Of a stretch of DNA of 64,000 bases, positions 50,733 through 58,752 are shown in pieces. The translations under genes were made by a program, and so were the position numbers. This stretch comes from Flavobacterium sp. SM15 (GTDB lineage Bacteria; Bacteroidota; Bacteroidia; Flavobacteriales; Flavobacteriaceae). The notes beneath the pieces are model-generated. The model made no database searches. It saw only the letters and a list, made by a program, of their open reading frames with translations, and was not told the origin of the DNA. Within the stretch, counting starts at the first letter, position 1. Each line of letters opens with the position of its first letter. The stretch covers positions 1 through 64,000 of the forward strand of contig NZ_JAKLTO010000002.1 in the NCBI RefSeq assembly GCF_022012335.1, written 5' to 3'.

Positions 50733-51197
50733 ATGAGGTATTCTTTTCAAGCTGAAATTTACAAAATCGGAATCAATTGGACGGTCGATGTTCCTCTGGA
50801 AATAACTGAAAAACTTAGCGTCAAAAAAGGCTACATCCGAATAAAAGGAACAATTAACGGTTTCGCATTTAACAAATCGCTCGTTCCGGTTAAAGAAGCT
50901 CCCTACCGCTTATTTGTAAATTTAATTATGATGAAAGGCGCGAAAACAGCTATTGGGCAAAGAGCAACCTTCTGCATCGAACAAGACACTTCCGATCCGG
51001 AAAAAGAATATCCAATGCCAAATCAGTTAGCCGAACAACTAAAAGAAAACCAACTTGAAGAAACTTTCAACAACCTAACCTTTTCCAGAAGAAAAGAAAT
51101 CGTCCGGTATTTAAGTTTTATTAAAACCGAAAAAACGTTTCAACGCAACATTGAAAAAGTAATTGCTCAACTCAAAGAAATAAAAAAAACATCCTAA
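50733..51197 (+). CDS. DUF1905 / YdeI-OmdA-like protein
   Basis: A 154-aa protein with an N-terminal DUF1905-like beta-barrel (SFQAEIYKIGINWTVDVPLE, GYIRIKGTINGFAFNKSLVP) and a C-terminal helical part of the YdeI/OmpD-associated type (ETFNNLTFSRRKEIVRYLSF, TEKTFQRNIEKVI). The function of the family is not settled. It is a single gene with a terminator after it. Confidence 0.82.
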   Translation: MRYSFQAEIYKIGINWTVDVPLEITEKLSVKKGYIRIKGTINGFAFNKSLVPVKEAPYRLFVNLIMMKGAKTAIGQRATFCIEQDTSDPEKEYPMPNQLAEQLKENQLEETFNNLTFSRRKEIVRYLSFIKTEKTFQRNIEKVIAQLKEIKKTS

Positions 51198-51212
51198 TAT
51201 CCTAAAATAAAA

Positions 51213-51239
51213 AAATCCCTCTGCCGAGGGATTTTTTTT
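51213..51239. terminator. Bidirectional terminator before carB
   Basis: aaatccctc and gagggattt pair around a 4-base loop, flanked by an A-run and an eight-T run, between convergent genes. Confidence 0.88.
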
Positions 51240-51245
51240 ATCATA

Positions 51246-54098
51246 TTATCTGCTTAAGTACATTTTTCTTCTCGAATACAATTCGTAGAACTGATCGTCT
51301 TTCAAATCATCGATAAACAAAATGCTTTCCCCTGTCGATTTCATCTCAGGCCCTAAAGCTTTGTTAACGTTTTTAAACTTGCTGAAAGAGAATACCGGTT
51401 GCTTGATGGCAAATCCTTTCAATTGTGGATTGAAGTTAAAATCCGTTACTTTATTATGGCCTAACATCACTTTAGTAGCGTAGTTCACATAAGGTTCTCC
51501 ATAAGCTTTCGCAATGAACGGTACCGTACGGGAAGCCCTTGGATTCGCCTCAATAATGTATACGATATCGTCTTTAATTGCAAACTGAATATTGATCAAA
51601 CCAACTGTTTTCAAGGCTAAAGCGATTTTCTTTGTATGGTCTTTGATCTGTTGCATCACGAATTCCCCGATATTGAACGGCGGTAAAGTCGCGTTACTGT
51701 CACCCGAGTGGATTCCACAAGGCTCAATGTGCTCCATGATTCCAATGATATAAACATTTTCTCCGTCACAAATCGCATCGGCTTCTGCCTCAATAGCACC
51801 ATCCAAATAGTGATCTAACAACAATTTATTCCCCGGAATCGATTTCAATAAATCAATTACGTGTTCTTCCAATTCCTGCTTGTTGATCACGATTTTCATT
51901 CCCTGACCTCCCAATACATACGAAGGGCGAACTAATAACGGGAAGTCTAACGAATCGGCTAATTTTGAAGCTTCTTCGGCACTTTCGGCGATACCAAATT
52001 TCGGGAATGGAATATGCAATTCGGTCAATAAATCTGAGAAACGGCCTCGGTCTTCGGCTAAATCCAAAGCATCGAAACTGGTTCCTAAAATTTTGATTCC
52101 GTATTTATTTAATTTTTCGGCTAATTTAAGTGCAGTCTGACCACCCAACTGAACAATTACTCCTTCCGGTTTTTCGTGTTGGATAATATCGTAGATGTGC
52201 TCCCAGAATACCGGCTCGAAGTATAATTTGTCTGCCGTATCAAAATCTGTGGAAACCGTTTCCGGGTTACAGTTGATCATGATGGTTTCGTAACCACATT
52301 CTGCAGCAGCTAGAACCCCGTGAACACATGAGTAATCAAACTCAATTCCCTGCCCGATACGATTCGGTCCTGAACCTAAAACCACTACTTTTTTCTTATC
52401 AGTTACTACGCTCTCGTTGTCTACGTAACGAGTACCATCGGGTCTTTGAATTTCCGCTTCAAAGGTTGAATAATAATAAGGAGTTTGTGCTTTAAACTCA
52501 GCGGCACACGTATCTACCAGTTTGTACACACGTTTCACGCCCATATCTTCACGCAACTTGTGCACCTGACTTTCCAGACAGCCTAGCATATGTGCAATCT
52601 GACGGTCACCGTAGCCTTTTTGTTTCGCTTCTAAAAGTAAATCTTTAGGAAGCGTGTCAATTTTATAATTGGAAATCTCTTTCTCTAAAGCGTATAATTC
52701 CTCGTATTGCTTTAAGAACCACATATCAATTTTAGTAATTTCATGGATTCTCGACAGCGGAATACCCATGGCAATCGCATCATAAATTACAAAAACGCGA
52801 TCCCAGCTGGCATAGGTTAATTTTTCAATAATCTGGTCGTAGTTTGTATAACCTTTCCCGTCAGCTCCTAAACCATTTCTCTTAATTTCAAGAGATTGTG
52901 TTGCTTTGTGTAAAGCTTCCTGGAACGAACGCCCAATTCCCATAACCTCACCTACGGATTTCATCTGAAGTCCTAACGTTCGGTCGGCTCCTTCAAATTT
53001 ATCGAAGTTCCAACGTGGGATTTTTACGATTACGTAATCCAAAGTTGGTTCAAATAAAGCCGAAGTGGATTTTGTGATTTGATTTTGTAATTCATCAAGT
53101 GAATATCCCAAGGCTAATTTGGTCGCAATTTTAGCAATCGGATAACCTGTCGCTTTGGATGCTAATGCTGAGGAACGCGATACACGCGGGTTGATTTCAA
53201 TAGCCACGATGTCTTCTTTTTCATCTGGAGAAACCGCAAACTGTACGTTACATCCTCCCGCGAAATTTCCGATACTGCGCATCATCAAAATCGCCATGTC
53301 ACGCATTCTCTGGAACGTTCTGTCGGAAAGTGTCATCGCTGGCGCTACCGTGATACTGTCTCCGGTGTGGATTCCCATCGGATCCATATTCTCGATGGTA
53401 CAGATGATTACAACGTTATCGTTTTTATCGCGTAATAATTCTAATTCGTATTCTTTCCAGCCTAAAAGCGCTTTGTCAATCAAAACTTCATGGATTGGAG
53501 AAGCCTCCAGACCACGCGTTAACAAATCGTCGAAATCTTCTTTTTTATGAACGAAAGCTGCTCCTGTACCTCCTAGAGTAAAGGATGGACGGATTACCAA
53601 AGGAAATCCGAATTCCTGAGCAATTTCTTTTCCTTTTAAAAACGAGTTCGCTGTTTTAGCCGGCGCTACCGGAATATCGATTTTCTCTAACAATTGTTTG
53701 AACTGCTCACGATCTTCAGTAACGTTAATCGCATTTACATCTACCCCGATTAATCGTACTCCGAAATCTTGCCAAATTCCTTTTTCATCGGCTTCCAAAC
53801 ATAAATTCAAAGCAGTCTGCCCTCCCATCGTTGGCAATACCGCGTCGATTTGCGGGTGTGCTTTAAGGATTTCGATAATCGATTTTGTAGTAAGCGGCTT
53901 TAAGTAAACATGATCGGCCATAGAAGGATCCGTCATGATGGTTGCTGGGTTCGAATTGATTAGGATAACTTCGATTCCTTCCTCACGTAATGAGCGTGCA
54001 GATTGTGATCCCGAATAATCGAATTCACAAGCTTGCCCGATTACTATGGGTCCCGAACCAATAATTAAAACCGATTTAATTGAAGTGTCTTTAGGCAT
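51246..54098 (-). CDS. carB: Carbamoyl-phosphate synthase large subunit, without MGS allosteric domain
   Basis: CarB makes carbamoyl phosphate from bicarbonate, ammonia and two ATP for pyrimidine and arginine synthesis. The 950-aa chain (ATG at 54098) has the N-terminal carboxyphosphate half (LIIGSGPIVIGQACEFDYSG, ATP-grasp to about 400), the oligomerisation domain (to about 550) and the carbamoyl-phosphate half (VVVLGSGPNRIGQGIEFDYS, RPSYVLGGQGMKIV, EANPRASRTVPFIAKAYGEP). It stops soon after GPEMKSTGE, so the C-terminal MGS domain of E. coli CarB (about 1073 aa), which binds UMP and ornithine, is missing. carA is not in the window. Confidence 0.95.
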   Translation of the reverse strand: MPKDTSIKSVLIIGSGPIVIGQACEFDYSGSQSARSLREEGIEVILINSNPATIMTDPSMADHVYLKPLTTKSIIEILKAHPQIDAVLPTMGGQTALNLCLEADEKGIWQDFGVRLIGVDVNAINVTEDREQFKQLLEKIDIPVAPAKTANSFLKGKEIAQEFGFPLVIRPSFTLGGTGAAFVHKKEDFDDLLTRGLEASPIHEVLIDKALLGWKEYELELLRDKNDNVVIICTIENMDPMGIHTGDSITVAPAMTLSDRTFQRMRDMAILMMRSIGNFAGGCNVQFAVSPDEKEDIVAIEINPRVSRSSALASKATGYPIAKIATKLALGYSLDELQNQITKSTSALFEPTLDYVIVKIPRWNFDKFEGADRTLGLQMKSVGEVMGIGRSFQEALHKATQSLEIKRNGLGADGKGYTNYDQIIEKLTYASWDRVFVIYDAIAMGIPLSRIHEITKIDMWFLKQYEELYALEKEISNYKIDTLPKDLLLEAKQKGYGDRQIAHMLGCLESQVHKLREDMGVKRVYKLVDTCAAEFKAQTPYYYSTFEAEIQRPDGTRYVDNESVVTDKKKVVVLGSGPNRIGQGIEFDYSCVHGVLAAAECGYETIMINCNPETVSTDFDTADKLYFEPVFWEHIYDIIQHEKPEGVIVQLGGQTALKLAEKLNKYGIKILGTSFDALDLAEDRGRFSDLLTELHIPFPKFGIAESAEEASKLADSLDFPLLVRPSYVLGGQGMKIVINKQELEEHVIDLLKSIPGNKLLLDHYLDGAIEAEADAICDGENVYIIGIMEHIEPCGIHSGDSNATLPPFNIGEFVMQQIKDHTKKIALALKTVGLINIQFAIKDDIVYIIEANPRASRTVPFIAKAYGEPYVNYATKVMLGHNKVTDFNFNPQLKGFAIKQPVFSFSKFKNVNKALGPEMKSTGESILFIDDLKDDQFYELYSRRKMYLSR

Positions 54099-54143
54099 TG
54101 TGTTGTGTTGTTGTATGTTGCGTAAAAATTTATCAAAAAGGTA

Positions 54144-54175
54144 CAAAAAAAGCGTTACCGATAAAAAGTAACGCT
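54144..54175 (-). terminator. Terminator after rpmH
   Basis: On the minus strand agcgttac and gtaacgct pair perfectly and are followed by seven T residues, between rpmH and carB. Confidence 0.82.
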
Positions 54176-54197
54176 CTATTTATGATTTAAAAAACCA

Positions 54198-54359
54198 TTA
54201 TTTTTTGTGTCTAGGCTCAGATGAAACCGTTAACTTATGTCTTCCTTTAGCTCTTCTGCGTGCTAATACTTTTCTTCCGTTAGCAGAAGCCATTCTATCC
54301 ATGAAACCGTGTTTGTTTCTTCTTTTTCTTTTCGATGGTTGAAACGTTCTCTTACTCAT
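54198..54359 (-). CDS. rpmH: 50S ribosomal protein L34
   Basis: A 53-aa very basic protein with the L34 signature: [19 protein letters not shown], then [20 protein letters not shown]. It binds 23S rRNA in the large subunit. The short C-terminal tail ([11 protein letters not shown]) is slightly longer than in E. coli L34 (46 aa), as is common in Bacteroidota. The usual neighbour rnpA is not seen; carB follows instead. Confidence 0.96.
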
Positions 54360-54565
54360 TGCTTTTATCTTTAAATCGTGATTTTAAATTGTTCAGCTTT
54401 GAATTTACTTGCTTCAAAACCGAGTGCAAATATACAAAGACTTTTATTTCTGACAAGTCCTTTTTAAAAAAAAATTCTCTTAAAGAACTTTATTTGCACA
54501 AGAGCCTTAAATATAAAGCGGTCATAGTTTATAAAAACTAATTTCGGCGACTCGTTTCTATTTAT

Positions 54566-54573
54566 TACATTTG
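54566..54573 (+). promoter_or_regulatory. -7 box before the TPR-like membrane protein gene
   Basis: TACATTTG fits TAnnTTTG, 23 bases before the ATG. The rest of the 236 bases between rpmH and this gene (54360-54595) shows nothing else I can support. Confidence 0.45.
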
Positions 54574-54595
54574 CAAACCTAAATACAAAAGTACT

Positions 54596-55111
54596 ATGTT
54601 TCATAAAAATATCAAACTTGTTTTAGCCGGATTAATTATCGCATTGGGAATTTGGCAATTCACAGAAAACAATATCGGAAACGGGATTTTCCTATTACTT
54701 TTCTCCTCAATTTTCATCTTACTTTATTTTAAAAATGAATTCATCTTGTTGGCATTTTTCCAATTAAGAAAGCAAGATTTCGCTGGAGCTCAAAAATGGC
54801 TGAATTATATTAAAAACCCAGAAACCGCTTTAGTGAGAAAGCAACAAGGATACTTCAACTACCTGCACGGTCTAATGAATTCACAAACCAATTTATCCGC
54901 TGCTGAAAAATATTTCAAAAAGGCAGTGGAATTAGGCTTAAGTATGGATCAGGATTTAGCCTTGGCTAAACTTCAATTAGCAGGAATTGCCATGACTAAA
55001 CGCAGAAAAGTTGAGGCGACCAACCTACTGAATGAAGTTAAAAAACTTGACAAACAGAACATGTTAAAAGATCAGGTAAAAATGATGAAAGATCAGTTGA
55101 AAAAAATATAA
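54596..55111 (+). CDS. Membrane protein with TPR-like C-terminal region
   Basis: A 171-aa protein with two adjacent N-terminal helices (LVLAGLIIALGIWQF and GIFLLLFSSIFILLYF) and a helical C-terminal region with TPR-like pattern (FLRKQDFAGAQKWL-type, LSAAEKYFKKAVELGLSMDQ, DLALAKLQLAGIAMTKRRKV). The family is conserved in Flavobacteriia by its look but I cannot name a function. It stands alone with its own promoter and terminator. Confidence 0.75.
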   Translation: MFHKNIKLVLAGLIIALGIWQFTENNIGNGIFLLLFSSIFILLYFKNEFILLAFFQLRKQDFAGAQKWLNYIKNPETALVRKQQGYFNYLHGLMNSQTNLSAAEKYFKKAVELGLSMDQDLALAKLQLAGIAMTKRRKVEATNLLNEVKKLDKQNMLKDQVKMMKDQLKKI

Positions 55112-55135
55112 CAACCGGTTAACCTACAATACACT

Positions 55136-55162
55136 AAGCGCTTTTCGAAGCGCTTTTTTTAT
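55136..55162 (+). terminator. Terminator of the TPR-like gene
   Basis: aagcgctt-ttcg-aagcgctt is a stem with a stable tetraloop, followed by T residues. Confidence 0.88.
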
Positions 55163-55257
55163 TTGCAAGCCTTACATCGGATAATTATGCAGCTTATCGG
55201 TAAATCACGTTTTTTGGCGATTAAAACCGTAACTTTACCGACCTAAAAACAAAGAAG

Positions 55258-55971
55258 ATGCGGAAATTCTACTTATTTTTTCTAGCATTTAATCTTCTAT
55301 CTTTTACACTTTTTGCACAAGATAGCGCGCACGCTTTGTTTTCCTACAACATACGCAAAAACATAAGCCCTTACATAAAAAATTCAAACGCCGCTTACGA
55401 GAAAGGAAATACCGTATTAGGGGAAAAGCTATTCGATTCATTAATTCACAACCATTTAATAGGAACCAAATTCGATAATTTCGCCCTAAAACGATTACAC
55501 AAAAACAAACTACAGCTAAACACCATAAAAAGGCCGATTTACTTACTCACTTATTCTTCTTGGTGCGTGCCTTCAAAAGGAGAAATTCCGGCATTGAATA
55601 AATTGGCTAAAAAATACGAGAAAGACATTCAACTTGTTGTAGTGTTATGGGACCGAAGACATGATATGAAAAGAATAGCCCAACGTTTCAGTTATCGCAT
55701 CGAAGTTTGTTATGCACACGAAACTTATCACAAAGACAGCTACACCGTTTCTACCTTAAAACATACTTTAGGCATCCCTACTACTTTTTTAATTGATCAA
55801 GATATGAATTTGATTGACATAAGAAGAGGCGGGATCAATCCAGGACCAAAAACAACTTATCTCGAATCATTCAACATCAACTATAGTCGATTTCAGGATG
55901 GATTGAATGTTTTACTCCTCAACGAAAACACCTTTCAATCACGATTGGCTTCTCACGGACTATTTCCCTAA
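55258..55971 (+). CDS. Thioredoxin-like protein, secreted, with a single active-site Cys
   Basis: A 237-aa protein with signal peptide (ends near TLFAQ) and a TlpA/thioredoxin-like domain (about 80-210). The active site is SSWCVPSKGEIPALNKLAKK: Cys103 is kept but the second Cys of the CxxC motif is Ser106. The cis-Pro loop is LGIPTTFLIDQDMNLI. It may act as a monothiol reductase or isomerase, or be a non-redox binding protein. The 3' end overlaps the convergent TauE gene by 12 bases. Confidence 0.8.
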   Translation: MRKFYLFFLAFNLLSFTLFAQDSAHALFSYNIRKNISPYIKNSNAAYEKGNTVLGEKLFDSLIHNHLIGTKFDNFALKRLHKNKLQLNTIKRPIYLLTYSSWCVPSKGEIPALNKLAKKYEKDIQLVVVLWDRRHDMKRIAQRFSYRIEVCYAHETYHKDSYTVSTLKHTLGIPTTFLIDQDMNLIDIRRGGINPGPKTTYLESFNINYSRFQDGLNVLLLNENTFQSRLASHGLFP

Positions 55972-56334
55972 AATCATTTTTCCGGCGATGAGCAACAAAA
56001 TTACACCAAAGATTTTTTTAAGCATTTTTTGATCGATACTGATGGCAAGTTTACTCCCTAAAAAGCCTCCGAGAATAAATACCGCTGAAATAATTATTGC
56101 ATACTTCCAGTTGATGTAACCTTCTTTGTAATAATTCATTACCGCAAGTAAAGTAACCGGAGGAAGCAAAGCCGCCAAACTAGTTCCCTGCGCCTGATGT
56201 TGTGTAAATCCTAAAAGAACCAAAAGCGGAACAATAATAATTCCGCCACCTACTCCAATCAATCCGCTTAAAATACCGGCCAGTAAACCGATAACCATTA
56301 AAGCCAAAACCAATGTTACACTCATCTTTCCCAT
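55960..56334 (-). CDS. TauE/SafE family permease, half-size
   Basis: A 124-aa membrane protein with four helices, about half of typical TauE/SafE permeases. It has the repeat signature LLAGILSGLIGVGGGIIIVP, GTSLAALLPPVTLLAVMNYY and FLGSKLAISIDQKMLKKIFG. Full-length members have two such halves; this one likely works as a homodimer. Substrates of the family include sulfite and organosulfonates, not certain here. Its ATG overlaps the stop of the transglycosylase gene. Confidence 0.82.
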   Translation of the reverse strand: MGKMSVTLVLALMVIGLLAGILSGLIGVGGGIIIVPLLVLLGFTQHQAQGTSLAALLPPVTLLAVMNYYKEGYINWKYAIIISAVFILGGFLGSKLAISIDQKMLKKIFGVILLLIAGKMILGK

Positions 56335-57224
56335 TATTTTGTATATCCTTCTAAAGGAATCTGAATTGTATATACTTTATTAGGTTGCACAACCAGTTTT
56401 TTATCACGCAGCCACGGATTGTGAATTTTCAATACTTTATAATTAACCCCTTGACTTATAGCAAACTGCGCCAAATCATCAATATTTGCGGTAACCTCCA
56501 CTTTTTTGGTTGGAATTAACGGATACATAACGCTTTTCGGCATTACATAACCATATTTTTCATTGTTTTGCATAATTTCCTTCAATGCTAAAATCCTGAA
56601 AACATAACGATAAGTCTCATCATTTAATAACAAATCATAGTAATCGGCAACTTTTTGTTCGTCCATCATTCTTAAAATTCCATTTAATCCACCATTATAT
56701 GAAGCGGCTGCCAAGGTCCAAGTTCCGGATTTTTCTTTTGCTTTCAACAAATATTTACAAGCCAACTCAGTAGATTTTTCAAGATGATAGCGTTCGTCTA
56801 CCACATCGTTTACCTCCATACCCAATTCTTTGGCGGTTGCCGGCATAAATTGCCAAACACCTTTTGCTCCGGATGGCGAGGTCGCATTGATCAATCCGCT
56901 TTCAATTACTGCCAAGTACTTAAAATCATCCGGCACTCCGTATTGCTTCAAAATCGGCTCAATTACCGGAAAAACACGATTTGCCCTTTTGATTACCAAC
57001 TCGGTAGTCGCATGAAGATTAATATTCACTGTTAATTCTCTATCTAAACGCTCACTAACATCAGCCAATTGCAATGGTACTTTTTCACCACAAAAATCCA
57101 TTTCTACCGGAAGTGATGTATGTACATAGGAATGTGTTGTTTTAGTACTTGTTGTTGCATAGATAAACAATCCGCTAACAGCCAATACACCGGCTATGGC
57201 AATAGTTTTTTGAATCAGTTTCAT
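56334..57224 (-). CDS. Lytic transglycosylase (SLT domain)
   Basis: A 296-aa enzyme with an N-terminal membrane anchor or signal and a goose-lysozyme-like SLT domain. The catalytic Glu is in FKYLAVIESGLINATSPSGA, with KGVWQFMPATAKELGMEVND and AAASYNGG as further motifs. It cleaves the glycan strand of peptidoglycan, leaving 1,6-anhydromuramic acid ends. No LysM domain is fused, though the C terminus has a single weak LysM-like stretch. It sits between the hydrolase gene and TauE. Confidence 0.9.
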   Translation of the reverse strand: MKLIQKTIAIAGVLAVSGLFIYATTSTKTTHSYVHTSLPVEMDFCGEKVPLQLADVSERLDRELTVNINLHATTELVIKRANRVFPVIEPILKQYGVPDDFKYLAVIESGLINATSPSGAKGVWQFMPATAKELGMEVNDVVDERYHLEKSTELACKYLLKAKEKSGTWTLAAASYNGGLNGILRMMDEQKVADYYDLLLNDETYRYVFRILALKEIMQNNEKYGYVMPKSVMYPLIPTKKVEVTANIDDLAQFAISQGVNYKVLKIHNPWLRDKKLVVQPNKVYTIQIPLEGYTK

Positions 57225-57238
57225 AATATCAGCTTTAA

Positions 57239-57895
57239 TTATTCGGTTATTATTCTAGGAAGGTTTTCATTCAGCCATTTTGCTTTGAACAATATCATGG
57301 CATGCGTCCCTCCTTTTACTACTATGCAGTTTCTAATATTTTTAATCGGAAAAACAGAATCCATATCCCCGTGAATATGAATCACATTCGGATCAATTTT
57401 CTTACGGTCCCAAAGCAAAACGTGCTCGATTGCCCAATCTAAGTATTTTTTATCGTTTACCGAAAGGTATTTTTTATACAATTCAAGCCGCTCTTTAATT
57501 TTCTCGTTGAGGCCGTATTTTAAAAGAAACTCCACATTGGAAAACATTCGTGTGGGAATCAATTTGTAGGCTTTGGTGTTTTTAGCGATTTTCATCCGCA
57601 GAGGAAATTCCATTTTGCATTTCACACTGGAAATAATAATGGTTTTCTGTACCGGAATAAGCTGGGCCATTTCCTGCACTAAAATCCCTCCAAAAGAAAC
57701 CCCGATTAAAACCGGATTCTCATGGGCAATTTTCTTAACCATTCGTTGGGTGTACATTTGCAGCGTTTCCTTCTTTTCGGGCATGTCCCATTCTAAAAGA
57801 TGTACTTCGAATTGCTCTTCGGGAAGTTTGATCCTCTCAAAAATTTTGGAGCTAGCCGCCAAACCCGGCATAAAATAAACATGGATTCTACTCAT
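57239..57895 (-). CDS. Alpha/beta hydrolase
   Basis: A 218-aa hydrolase with the nucleophile Ser in VLIGVSFGGILVQEMA, and a probable catalytic His near the C terminus in VVKGGTHAMI. The N terminus IHVYFMPGLAASSKIFERIK contains the oxyanion-hole Gly. No signal peptide is present. The substrate is unknown. It lies 14 bases before the transglycosylase gene on the same strand. Confidence 0.85.
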   Translation of the reverse strand: MSRIHVYFMPGLAASSKIFERIKLPEEQFEVHLLEWDMPEKKETLQMYTQRMVKKIAHENPVLIGVSFGGILVQEMAQLIPVQKTIIISSVKCKMEFPLRMKIAKNTKAYKLIPTRMFSNVEFLLKYGLNEKIKERLELYKKYLSVNDKKYLDWAIEHVLLWDRKKIDPNVIHIHGDMDSVFPIKNIRNCIVVKGGTHAMILFKAKWLNENLPRIITE

Positions 57896-58037
57896 TACAA
57901 ACGTTTTAACGCTTCATTATCAGCATTTCTGACATTTTTTGCCGAAATTTGCATATAAAAATAACGCATTACAAACGATTTCGCAACGCGGGTCGCTCTT
58001 AAATTATCTTTAAATTTTACTCAAGACTGTATTTGTC

Positions 58038-58319
58038 ATGGAAATTAAAAACAATGAGTTACTACGACAGTTTGAAAACCAAACCGATAAAGGTTTATTG
58101 TCCGTGGAGTATTCCATTCAGGAACGAAAACTTTTTTTAACTAAACTCAATTGCAATGACGCTTTGGACGAGGACACCGTTACGGAATTTCTGAAAAGCA
58201 TTATGGCCATTGCCGAAGAAAAAAAATACCGTGTGGTTCCTACCAATCCGAAGATTACGAGTTTTTTCAGAAAAAACCCATCGTACAAAGAACTGCTTCC
58301 TCCGGGAATTAAGATTTAA
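58038..58319 (+). CDS. Small GNAT-type N-acetyltransferase (YjdJ-like)
   Basis: A 93-aa protein of the short GCN5-related family (LLSVEYSIQERKLFLTKLNC, VTEFLKSIMAIAEEKKYRVV, PTNPKITSFFRKNPSYKELL). These lack the first strands of full GNAT enzymes but keep the acetyl-CoA-binding core. The target is unknown. A terminator follows directly. Confidence 0.82.
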   Translation: MEIKNNELLRQFENQTDKGLLSVEYSIQERKLFLTKLNCNDALDEDTVTEFLKSIMAIAEEKKYRVVPTNPKITSFFRKNPSYKELLPPGIKI

Positions 58320-58328
58320 CTAACAACA

Positions 58329-58357
58329 AAAGTCGCTTTTAATAAGCGACTTTTTTA
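58329..58357 (+). terminator. Terminator after the GNAT gene
   Basis: aaagtcgctt and aagcgacttt pair around ttaat and T residues follow. Confidence 0.85.
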
Positions 58358-58386
58358 TTTCTGAAAAAATAATGTATTTTTATTGC

Positions 58387-58728
58387 ATGGCACCCGAAGA
58401 ACTTTACACCGACGTCCTGCATTTTTTTGAAGACATTCAAAAATACTACGGGAGCAAAACTGAAATCATTGAAGGCATCTGTACTTCTTCCGGAGATTTT
58501 TCAGCAGATTTTTCTACCTGGAACCTTTTTGAATTTGACCTTATCCGCTCGGCCTACAGACGTACCGGCGATCGTTTTATGATTGAAGGCGAAGGTATGT
58601 ACTACGAAATATCGGCCACCTCTATCGTTTCGTTTTTACAACCCGGCAGAAACAAATTCGAATTTATTGAACAGTTAAGTGAAAATGTGTACCGGATTAC
58701 CAAACTTAGGTTTCATTATAAATACTAG
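58387..58728 (+). CDS. Hypothetical protein, 113 aa
   Basis: I do not recognise this family. I prefer the ATG at 58387 (MAPEELYTDVLHFF) because the ATG 15 bases upstream lies too close to the terminator. The protein is soluble, has an acidic N-terminal helix and a beta-rich rest (GDRFMIEGEGMYYEISATSI, FLQPGRNKFEFIEQLSENVY). It lies downstream of the GNAT gene and convergent with mtaB. Confidence 0.65.
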   Translation: MAPEELYTDVLHFFEDIQKYYGSKTEIIEGICTSSGDFSADFSTWNLFEFDLIRSAYRRTGDRFMIEGEGMYYEISATSIVSFLQPGRNKFEFIEQLSENVYRITKLRFHYKY

Positions 58729-58752
58729 TATTTAGTCACAGTTTAATTCGGT

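Noticed and set aside
53155..53907. Open frames on the plus strand inside carB
   Set aside because: They are antisense to strongly conserved carB sequence and have no family features or start signals.
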